In this document: positions 58,083 to 64,000 of the stretch, in pieces
Numbering within the stretch: position 1 is the first letter of the stretch
Layout of the letters: the number at the start of each line of letters is the position of its first letter
Assembly: GCF_014207745.1 (NCBI RefSeq)
Contig: NZ_JACHJB010000001.1
Span: forward strand, 2,418,001 to 2,482,000
Source: Nonomuraea muscovyensis
GTDB taxonomy: Bacteria; Actinomycetota; Actinomycetes; Streptosporangiales; Streptosporangiaceae
Length of the DNA stretch: 64,000 nt
Reading direction: 5' to 3'
Position numbers and translations under genes: made by a program
Notes under the pieces: generated by a model
What the model was told of the DNA's origin: nothing
Databases searched by the model: none
What the model saw: only the letters and a program-made list of their open reading frames with translations

Positions 58083-59498
58083 TCACGATGGAGTCCACGC
58101 GGGTGTCCAGCGGCCGGCCAGCGCCTGCTCGACCTGCTTGGAAAGCATGTCGAAACGCGCCATCTCCCTCGATCCGAACTGTCGCCCGGCGGCTTCGGCG
58201 CGCAGGACCTCCAGCTGATGGGCGATTGCCGGGCGCTGGTCGGAGGTAGCGCACCAGGCGAGGTCACGTAGCAGGAAGAACATCTGGGCCAGGACGGCGG
58301 AATCGTGTGCGCCATAGTGGAGGGGCTGCGCCAGCGTCATCGTCAGCAAGTCGGCCAAGTTCGGCTGATACAGCATGACCCGTACGCGGCCCCGCTCGTC
58401 GCGAAGTGGCCGCGGCCCGAGCTGGCGGCCTGCCAGGTCGCACAGGAGAACCGACACATGGCCCAGGGCGTGGACGGCCGTGGTCGGATCGTTGATCCCC
58501 GGTGACAGCGCCTTGACGGCCACGTCGATGAGCTGCCGGAGCCCGTACGTCACATCATGGGCGGCGGTCCGTTCGGGGCCGGTGCGTATCGCCCTGGCGA
58601 CCTGCCGGGTGAGCCGGAGTTCGATGTCGGCGTCGAACGATGTCGCGGCGCGCGGCCAGCCGGCTCCCATCGGGGTTCCCGCGACCAGCAGGCTGCCCGG
58701 ACAACAGTCGATGAGCAGGACGACATCGGCCTCCACCGCCGCGGACAGCAGTGAGCTCTCATCCATCCTCAGCACGAAGCCGGAGGCACCGGCGGGCAGG
58801 GGCACCGCCTCAGGAGGCGGCGACACGGGTCTGACATCCACGGACTCGAACCGCCGTGGCGGAAGGACGCGGCGGATGGTTTCGTTCGCCTCGCCGTGCA
58901 CTCTGAGCAACGTCGTTTCCGCCCGCAGCTCCCGGGCCAGGTGCGCGAGAAAGAGCACGAGGGCGAGAACGCTGACCAGCGCCAGGACGAATCCCGTGGT
59001 CACCGCTATTTGCGGCACGAAGACCTCTCTGGACTCGCCGGCGGATCGGATCGTGCGCAACACGGTCAGGGCATAGATGAAGGTGGCGAGGAACAGCGCC
59101 AGGGTGGCCTGGACGAACCGGTCTCGGGCGAAGGTGCGCAGCAGACGCGGGGAGAACTGGCTGCTCGCGAGCTGCAGCGTCACCAACGTCATGGAGAACG
59201 TCAGTGACGTCACCGTGATCAGAGAGCCGGCGATGGCACCCAGCACTGTCCGGGCCGCGCTCGCGCCCCCGCCGAACAGGTAGCCCGTCATCCACGGGGG
59301 AAGGTCGCGTCCGATCCGTGCGTCCAGCTGGGGCAGTCCCACTCCAAGACCCAGGGCAAGACCCACGCCGACAGAGGGCAGCAGCCAAAGCTGGGTGCGC
59401 AGCGTGTCCCGCAGGACAATCAGCCTGCCCCCAAGATCCGATGGTCCCATCGGCGATCCCGTTCCTTCGACGATCGTCCGGAGACTCCGCTTGATCAC
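58083..59498 (-). CDS. DUF2254 family membrane protein
   Basis: The 471-aa product starts at GTG 59498 (or ATG 59450). Four transmembrane segments in the first roughly 180 residues (LWLLPSVGVGLALGLGVGLP, AIAGSLITVTSLTFSMTLVT, TLALFLATFIYALTVL, GFVLALVSVLALVLFLAHLA) precede a soluble domain with the family motif LSPGINDPTTAVHALGHVSV. DUF2254 proteins have unknown function; the QLASSQFSPRLLRTFARD stretch is conserved. It is separated from the DUF421 remnant by about 120 bases. Confidence 0.9.
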   Translation of the reverse strand: MIKRSLRTIVEGTGSPMGPSDLGGRLIVLRDTLRTQLWLLPSVGVGLALGLGVGLPQLDARIGRDLPPWMTGYLFGGGASAARTVLGAIAGSLITVTSLTFSMTLVTLQLASSQFSPRLLRTFARDRFVQATLALFLATFIYALTVLRTIRSAGESREVFVPQIAVTTGFVLALVSVLALVLFLAHLARELRAETTLLRVHGEANETIRRVLPPRRFESVDVRPVSPPPEAVPLPAGASGFVLRMDESSLLSAAVEADVVLLIDCCPGSLLVAGTPMGAGWPRAATSFDADIELRLTRQVARAIRTGPERTAAHDVTYGLRQLIDVAVKALSPGINDPTTAVHALGHVSVLLCDLAGRQLGPRPLRDERGRVRVMLYQPNLADLLTMTLAQPLHYGAHDSAVLAQMFFLLRDLAWCATSDQRPAIAHQLEVLRAEAAGRQFGSREMARFDMLSKQVEQALAGRWTPAWTPS

Positions 59499-59620
59499 CT
59501 GGTCACCCGTTCACGACGCATGACCATCGGGGGCGGTTGAACGGCGGCGATGTCACGGCCGGCGAGACACGGTGCATGGCGACAGCGACGGACGCTGCTG
59601 GGCGATGGCGGTTCGGCGTC

Positions 59621-59922
59621 TCACCCGGCGGTTGGGCGGGAATCATCCCCGTGCGCGACGACGTCGGCCATGGCACTGCCCGAGCCCAGCTTCCCGTGGG
59701 TGATGACGCTGAAGGTGCCGTTGGCCTCCAGCACGACGGCGGCGATGTCCTCCAAGGCGTGGCCAGCGTGGAACCCAGCGAGACCGTGATGACGAGGTCG
59801 AAGGCGTTCATCTTGGCCAAGGTGCGCTTACCGGAAAGCCGCAGCATCGCGATCAGCACCGCATAGGCGACGAGAGCGGCGGTGATGACACGGACGATTT
59901 CACTCCAGGACTCGAAAAACAC
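59621..59922 (-). pseudogene. DUF421 (YetF/YcaP-like) membrane protein remnant
   Basis: The N-terminal transmembrane part (VRVITAALVAYAVLIAMLRL, SGKRTLAKMNAFDLVITVSL) is intact to GSTLAT. A frame change then leads directly into the C-terminal end LEDIAAVVLEANGTFSVITH, GKLGSGSAMADVVAHG, stop at 59621. The middle of the usual roughly 160-aa or longer protein, including the third transmembrane segment, is missing. It is an internal deletion plus frameshift, so a dead gene. Confidence 0.75.
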
Positions 59923-60040
59923 CTCGATCCCCGTTTCTTACCTGACGCCCCGGAACGCCGTGAATAGTGGCGCAGGTCCTTGTGACGACATCGCCGCCGC
60001 GCGGAAACGGCGGCGGCGATGTCGAGAATCGCGAATGGCC

Positions 60041-60835
60041 TCAGGACGTGGGTCCGGACTCGCCGATGTCGCCCTCGGTCTCGATCCGCTCCTTGCGGAT
60101 CTCCTCGGAGACGACCTCCTCGTCGGCGATCTGTTCCGTGGTCATCCGCACCCGCTCCTTGGGAACGGTCGTCTTGGAGACCGTGGGCCGTTCCGCGTGC
60201 AGGACGACCTCGTGTTCGGCCTCGGTGATCTCCGGCCCGGACAGCGCCGCGTCGCGATTGGCGTCCGTGATCGGCTCGCGTTCGACGCGTACCTCTTCGC
60301 GTGTGACGGGAACGCTGACCTGCTGCTCCTCCGTGACGACGAACTTGCGCAGCCGGGCCCGCCCGCTCTCGTATGTTTCGGTGTCCACGTGCAGTTGCTC
60401 TTCGGAGCGGGTCATCGCGTCGTCCGTGAGGCCACCGATGCGCTCGCGTTCGCGCTCCCCGGCGGTGTGCGCCCAGCCGCCCTGGGCGGGCTCGTTAGCC
60501 TGCTGCCAGGCCTGGCCCCAGTCGATGCCGTAGTGGCGGTAGAGATCCCGTTCCTGGTCCGGAGACAGGTGCCCGCCCGCGTCGACGTCCACGCTGGGCG
60601 CGTCCTTGATGCGCTCCTTGTCGTACGGCACCTCGACGTGGTCCTGGACGAATTCGGCGTCCTGCATCGGGACGAACGTCTCCCTGGTGCCGAAAAGGCC
60701 GGTTCGGACGCACAGCCATTCCGGACGGTCTGTCGTGTCGTCGAGGAATACGTGCTTCACTTCCCCGACTCTCTGTCCCGTGGTGTCGAAGACCGGGTGG
60801 TCGAGCACCATGGGGATCTGCTCTCGGGTGATCAT
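60041..60835 (-). CDS. PRC-barrel and DUF2382 stress protein
   Basis: ATG 60835 after GAGGAGAAGGC gives 264 aa. An N-terminal PRC barrel (VLDHPVFDTTGQRVGEVKHV, FLDDTTDRPEWLCVRTGLFG) is followed by a linker and a DUF2382 domain. That domain has YESGRARLRKFVVTEEQQVS, VPVTREEVRVEREPI and HAERPTVSKTTVPKERVRMT. This two-domain design is widespread in actinobacteria and is linked to envelope or desiccation stress, with unknown mechanism. It stands alone with a divergent promoter region to the right. Confidence 0.9.
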   Translation of the reverse strand: MITREQIPMVLDHPVFDTTGQRVGEVKHVFLDDTTDRPEWLCVRTGLFGTRETFVPMQDAEFVQDHVEVPYDKERIKDAPSVDVDAGGHLSPDQERDLYRHYGIDWGQAWQQANEPAQGGWAHTAGERERERIGGLTDDAMTRSEEQLHVDTETYESGRARLRKFVVTEEQQVSVPVTREEVRVEREPITDANRDAALSGPEITEAEHEVVLHAERPTVSKTTVPKERVRMTTEQIADEEVVSEEIRKERIETEGDIGESGPTS

Positions 60836-61007
60836 GCCTTCTCCTCTCGTTGGTCCGGTTCCCCTAACCGGGGGTGAGGGAAGAGAAACAATTCCAGCCA
60901 CACCGCAAGGGAGATCTATGCCAAAACTCATGTAATGCGCTTAAATCTGTGGTCGATGAGTCAAGCCGCTTACTCTCACCTCGTTGACGGCGTCCCATAC
61001 CGGAATT

Positions 61008-61176
61008 CTCCACATTTGCCACCCGGCTCTGGGCGAGCCGGCGCAGCCGCCAGCAGTACCAGGCCTACGCCATGGGCATCGCCTTCGCGCTGTGGATCGG
61101 GGCCGGTTCGATCACCATGCTCGTGCACCCCGAGGGCGAGCGCGGCTCCAAGGTCCACGGAGTCTTCGCCCACTGA
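61008..61176 (+). pseudogene. Fragment of a small membrane protein
   Basis: An open frame ends at TGA 61176 and reads RLWASRRSRQQYQAYAMGIA, then FALWIGAGSITMLVHPEGER and KVHGVFAH. It has one hydrophobic segment and no start codon with a ribosome site at its left end; ATG 61070 is internal. It is probably the C-terminal remnant of a larger gene. Family not recognised. Confidence 0.35.
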
Positions 61177-61198
61177 ACGGGACACAGCCCGGCCGCCT

Positions 61199-61214
61199 GG
61201 TGACCTAAGTCCCT
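61199..61214. promoter_or_regulatory. DosR-box-like sequence upstream of SHOCT gene
   Basis: GGTGACCTAAGTCCCT, close to the DosR consensus (GGGACT-WW-AGTCCC) with one substitution in each half, 45 bases before the SHOCT-protein ATG. Confidence 0.45.
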
Positions 61215-61259
61215 GTCGCCCACGGGCCGAACGGCGAAGAGTGGAAGGTGGAGGTGGTC

Positions 61260-61499
61260 ATGATGATGTACGGGTATGGCCCGGGAGTGGGCTGGATGAT
61301 CGTGATGACCATCGTGTGGATCCTGCTCATCGGCGCGGTCGTCTGGGCGGCCCTCAGGGTCGCGCAGACCTCGGGGCGCGGGGACCGCGGCCGGGAGACC
61401 GCGGAGGAGATCCTGGCCCGCCGGTTCGCCAAGGGTGAGATCGACGCGGCGGCCTACGACGAGGCGCGGGAACGCCTCGGGCGGGGCCAGTCACGATGA
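61260..61499 (+). CDS. SHOCT-domain small membrane protein
   Basis: ATG 61260 with GGAGGTGG upstream gives 79 aa. The N-terminal transmembrane helix (MIVMTIVWILLIGAVVWAAL) is followed by a SHOCT motif at the C-terminus (AEEILARRFAKGEIDAAAYD, EARERL). SHOCT proteins are short oligomerising membrane proteins common in actinobacteria. A DosR-like box precedes it. It is followed by the DUF305 gene on the same strand after 193 bases. Confidence 0.9.
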   Translation: MMMYGYGPGVGWMIVMTIVWILLIGAVVWAALRVAQTSGRGDRGRETAEEILARRFAKGEIDAAAYDEARERLGRGQSR

Positions 61500-61692
61500 C
61501 ACCGTTGCGGGCGTCCTCGCTCGCCTCCCGGTAGGGCACCCGCGGGCAGGCTGTCGCGGCGTGGTCTTCACCGGACGGGTGGTCGACCCTGGCCTCGGGA
61601 GCTGGCAACAGCGCAGGTCAGCCCACCAGTGATCGTCGAAGGGGCCCGCTATCGTGGAAGGACGCAGACCGCACGAGCGGTTGGGGGAAGAC

Positions 61693-62394
61693 ATGAGTCG
61701 ACGCTCGCTGAAGACGGGGGTGGCGGCCGGGGTGCTCCTCGCCGCCGTGGCGACGGCGGGGGCCGCCGCCGCGGATATGAGCAGCCGCTCGCCGACACCC
61801 GCGCCGAGTCCTACGGAAACACCGTCGGGGACGTGGAACTGTCCGGGCATGGGAGAGATGCGCCCGATCACCGGCGAGTCCGACTACCTGAGTCAGATGG
61901 TGCCGCACCACGAGGAAGCGGTGACCGCTGCCCGGCAGTTGGAGCGTTCGGACCGGCCGGAGATGCAGCGGCTCGGGCGGAGCATCGTGGAGACGCAGAG
62001 CGCCGAGATCGAGAAGATGAAGGGCTGGCTGGCCCAGTGGTACCCGTCCAGCCCCACGCCGACGCCGGCCAGCACGATGATGCGGGATCTGTCGGGGCTG
62101 TCCGGCGAGGAACTGGACAAGGCGTTCCTGCAGGACATGCTCCCGCACCACATGGTGGCGATCATGATGTCGCAGCAGTTGCTCATGAGTGGCCAGGCGC
62201 AGCACTCCGAGGTCGCGGACTTCGCCCGCTCGGTCCGCGACGGCCAGCACGACGAGGCCATGCAGATGCGCCAGTGGCTGGTCCAGTGGTACGGCCCGGG
62301 AAGCATGCCCTGCGTGCCGAACATGCGGGGTATGCCAGGCATGCCAGGTATGCCCTCGCCCACGGGTTCCGAGCCGTCTCCAACGGGCAGCTGA
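61693..62394 (+). CDS. DUF305 exported protein
   Basis: ATG 61693 after GGGGGAAG gives 233 aa. A signal peptide (LKTGVAAGVLLAAVATAGAA) is followed by two ferritin-like DUF305 halves, each with the paired His motif: LSQMVPHHEEAVTAARQLER and LQDMLPHHMVAIMMSQQLLM. DUF305 proteins often sit in copper or metal resistance loci, and the HH and Met-rich helices may bind metal. The C-terminus has a short Met-Pro-Gly repeat (MRGMPGMPGMP). Confidence 0.92.
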   Translation: MSRRSLKTGVAAGVLLAAVATAGAAAADMSSRSPTPAPSPTETPSGTWNCPGMGEMRPITGESDYLSQMVPHHEEAVTAARQLERSDRPEMQRLGRSIVETQSAEIEKMKGWLAQWYPSSPTPTPASTMMRDLSGLSGEELDKAFLQDMLPHHMVAIMMSQQLLMSGQAQHSEVADFARSVRDGQHDEAMQMRQWLVQWYGPGSMPCVPNMRGMPGMPGMPSPTGSEPSPTGS

Positions 62395-62495
62395 ACGGTT
62401 CCCCCGGCCGCGCCGATCGACGTGAGCGCGCGGACCGCCTGCCCAGCCACCTCGCAGCCATCCGGCAACCGCACGGTCCTGCCGCCACCGGCCCG

Positions 62496-63518
62496 TCAGG
62501 ACCTCTGGCCGCCGAGGGCGGCGGTGATGTCGGCCTCGATGTGCGTGACGGCCGTCATGGCGCCGTAGGCCAGCAGGTAGACGGTGCAGTGGTCGCTGAA
62601 GCGGCGGTCGGTGGCGCGCCACGTCGCGACCTGCTCGTCGGTGATGGCATGCGGTGCCAGAGCGGCCATGACGGCCACGCTCGCCCCGGCGCGCTCCTCC
62701 GGAGAGAGCACGGACAGCGGCGTGTCCAGCCAGTCGCCCGCAGGCCGGCGACGGCCGCGGTGCGCGGCGACGACGTCGGCCACAACCGTCGCGGCATCGG
62801 GGGTGAGCAGGCCCGCTCCCTGCGCGGCGGTGGCGGCAAGAGTGGCGTAGGCCCGTCCGATCGGCAGGTCCGCCGCCCACGCGGGCGGCTCTCCTGTGGG
62901 CAGGTCCTCCAGCAGCGCGAGGGTGTCGCCCGGCCGGAGATCCCGGCCGAGTTCGCGCAGAACGGGGGCGCCCTCGAACGGGGGCTCGTCGTCCGGGTCC
63001 ATGCTGCCCGGTGTCAGTCCGGCCGGGAGCATGACGGCCGCCACGCGGTCGACGAAGTGGGTGAACAGGACCGTGCCGATGTGCTCGGCGGCCACCTGGG
63101 GCGAGAACGGCGCCTCCACCGGATCGACACCTTCGACGCCGGTGGACGCCGCCCACTTCAGGAGGCCGGCGAACCTCGGGTCAGCCGGTGATCCGCCTCG
63201 TGCGATCACGTCCGCGAGCTGGGGCTCTCCCATGAGCCGCAGCACGGACAGGAACGCCTGTACGTCGTACTCCAGCTGATTGGCCTGGGCCGCTCCCAGG
63301 GCGACCAGGGTCTTGTCCAGCGCGGGGGCCTGGCCCGCGAGCTGGGCTTCGCGCATCAGCGACCAGCCGGCCGCCATGAGCTCCGGCGCGGGTGACATCA
63401 TCATCACCGCCGGCCCGATACTGCTGAACTCCGCGTTGACCTGCGCATACACCTCGGCGAGCAGGCCGCGGGCGCGCTGCGGGGAGACAGGGGTGACGTG
63501 ACGGATGAGCAGCGACAT
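62496..63518 (-). CDS. AhpD/carboxymuconolactone decarboxylase-like protein
   Basis: The 340-aa, mostly helical protein has two similar halves. The first contains LDKTLVALGAAQANQLEYDV and LADVIARGGSPADPRFAGLL; the second contains LSPEERAGASVAVMAALAPH and DHCTVYLLAYGAMTAVTHIE. These resemble the duplicated AhpD-like bundle, but the CxxC redox pair is absent (only one Cys, in DHCTVY). The function is therefore uncertain and not a standard alkylhydroperoxidase. ATG 63518 is preceded by AAAGGACATG-like sequence. Confidence 0.7.
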   Translation of the reverse strand: MSLLIRHVTPVSPQRARGLLAEVYAQVNAEFSSIGPAVMMMSPAPELMAAGWSLMREAQLAGQAPALDKTLVALGAAQANQLEYDVQAFLSVLRLMGEPQLADVIARGGSPADPRFAGLLKWAASTGVEGVDPVEAPFSPQVAAEHIGTVLFTHFVDRVAAVMLPAGLTPGSMDPDDEPPFEGAPVLRELGRDLRPGDTLALLEDLPTGEPPAWAADLPIGRAYATLAATAAQGAGLLTPDAATVVADVVAAHRGRRRPAGDWLDTPLSVLSPEERAGASVAVMAALAPHAITDEQVATWRATDRRFSDHCTVYLLAYGAMTAVTHIEADITAALGGQRS

Positions 63519-63691
63519 TGATCATGTCCTTTGAGATCGCCTGATGCGGAGCTCCGATCATCGCCTCCGGGCCTGGACACGTCGTCGTACCGGTGAAGTC
63601 AAAAACCACTACTCCCATGGCGGCAGCGGTCGAGCGACTACGACGGCAGGCGTACATGGATGAAGGGGACCGTCACCCGCCGGGCGCCATC

Positions 63692-63728
63692 GTGCGGGTT
63701 CCAGGCCGCAGGCACCTGGAACCCGCAC
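63692..63728. terminator. Terminator hairpin after MFS gene
   Basis: Perfect 14-bp arms GTGCGGGTTCCAGG and CCTGGAACCCGCAC with a 9-base loop, directly downstream of the minus-strand MFS stop. Confidence 0.8.
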
Positions 63729-63736
63729 GGGTGTTC

Positions 63737-64000
63737 CTACGCCGTCGTCCTCGCCGACACGGGCTCGGCCGAGGCCGCCAGGCGTCCTGACCGGTCCAGG
63801 GCGGCGACGGCGGCAGCACAACCCAGGCCGATCGCCGTCAGCGCCAGCCAGGGCAGGAAGGGCAGTCCGGCGTGCGTGCCCAGATCCAGCGCCCATCCGG
63901 TGAGCACGTTGCCCGCGGCGACCCCGATGCCGGCCAGGGTGCTGTAGAGGCCGTAGTAGGTGCCCACCATGTGCCGGCCGCCGAAGGTGGCGATGGTCGC
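63737..64000 (-). CDS. MFS transporter, C-terminal part (5' end outside window)
   Basis: The frame stays open to the right edge, so the start lies beyond the window. The last roughly 88 residues include HMVGTYYGLYSTLAGIGVAA and GNVLTGWALDLGTHAGLPFL, then LTAIGLGCAAAVAALDRSGR. These are the final two transmembrane helices and the Y-G-L-x-S/T-L-x-G-x-G-x-x-x-G motif of drug-exporter-type MFS proteins (DHA1/Mch1-like). The substrate is unknown. Confidence 0.85.
   Translation of the reverse strand, partial: ATIATFGGRHMVGTYYGLYSTLAGIGVAAGNVLTGWALDLGTHAGLPFLPWLALTAIGLGCAAAVAALDRSGRLAASAEPVSARTTA

Noticed and set aside
1..64000. CRISPR arrays, rRNA genes or a replication origin
   Set aside because: No regularly spaced direct repeats, no rRNA sequence and no DnaA-box cluster were seen; the only tandem repeats are protein-coding or the short 30547-30600 run.

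Overview
The window is high-GC (about 70%) actinomycete chromosome. Marker genes are an 8-domain chaplin, a DUF5703 protein, TopA with a Lys/Ala-rich tail, a fused MFS-thymidylate kinase, RicT/PSP1 beside HolB, and a CU044_5270-family remnant behind a sigma factor. Together they suggest a sporulating actinomycete, probably Streptosporangiales (Nonomuraea-like). That placement is inference from gene content only.

Layout. 0-3.9 kb: end of a histidine kinase, its LuxR-type response regulator, and a three-gene membrane/exported operon ending in a YtkA/FixH-like protein. 4.2-6.3 kb: a visibly AT-richer two-gene unit, an OLD/PARIS-like ABC ATPase overlapping a DUF4276/TOPRIM-like protein, which is a candidate defence system. 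6.6-8.2 kb: a serine hydrolase and a small helical protein that share a duplicated leader and N-terminus.

8.4-21.7 kb: a genomic island beside tRNA-Thr(CGT). A 30-bp perfect repeat of the tRNA 3' end lies at 8673 and 21658. A decayed tyrosine integrase and a hairpin terminator sit next to each copy, as in tandem integrated elements. Cargo: an IS256-family element, a flavoprotein of the disulfide-reductase fold without the redox cysteines, an unrecognised cassette (22-residue-repeat protein, helical protein, 177-aa protein, 339-aa amidotransferase-fold-like protein, DyP peroxidase), a BASS-type transporter, a PycTM-like membrane protein without a cyclase, a DUF488 fragment, a RidA protein divergent from a WYL regulator with a perfect palindromic operator, and a small membrane protein.

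21.9-36.6 kb is mostly conserved core: degenerate sigma/CU044_5270 pair, RicT, HolB, serine hydrolase, MFS-Tmk, XRE regulator, metallophosphoesterase, TopA, DUF5703, chaplin, exported protein. 37-40.6 kb is scarred: tRNA-Leu(GAG) with a serine recombinase remnant, a frameshifted carboxymuconolactone-decarboxylase-like gene, an apparently orphan TPP riboswitch, a frameshifted CBS gene and an IS3 remnant.

40.6-45.6 kb resembles a dormancy/hypoxia (DosR-type) island: an Rv2629-like protein, a universal stress protein with DUF2267, an Hrp1-like CBS protein and a long HPF. A GGGAC-N5-GTCCC-like sequence recurs upstream of these genes and again before a SHOCT protein at 61.2 kb.

45.7-57.9 kb is a catabolic cluster: LLM flavoprotein, three thiolases, carotenoid/stilbene oxygenase, two acyl-CoA ligases, PaaI-like thioesterase, PaaN-like aldehyde dehydrogenase and a tandem HxlR regulator. 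58-64 kb holds envelope and stress genes (DUF2254, DUF421 remnant, PRC-barrel/DUF2382, SHOCT, DUF305, an AhpD-like protein) and the end of an MFS transporter.
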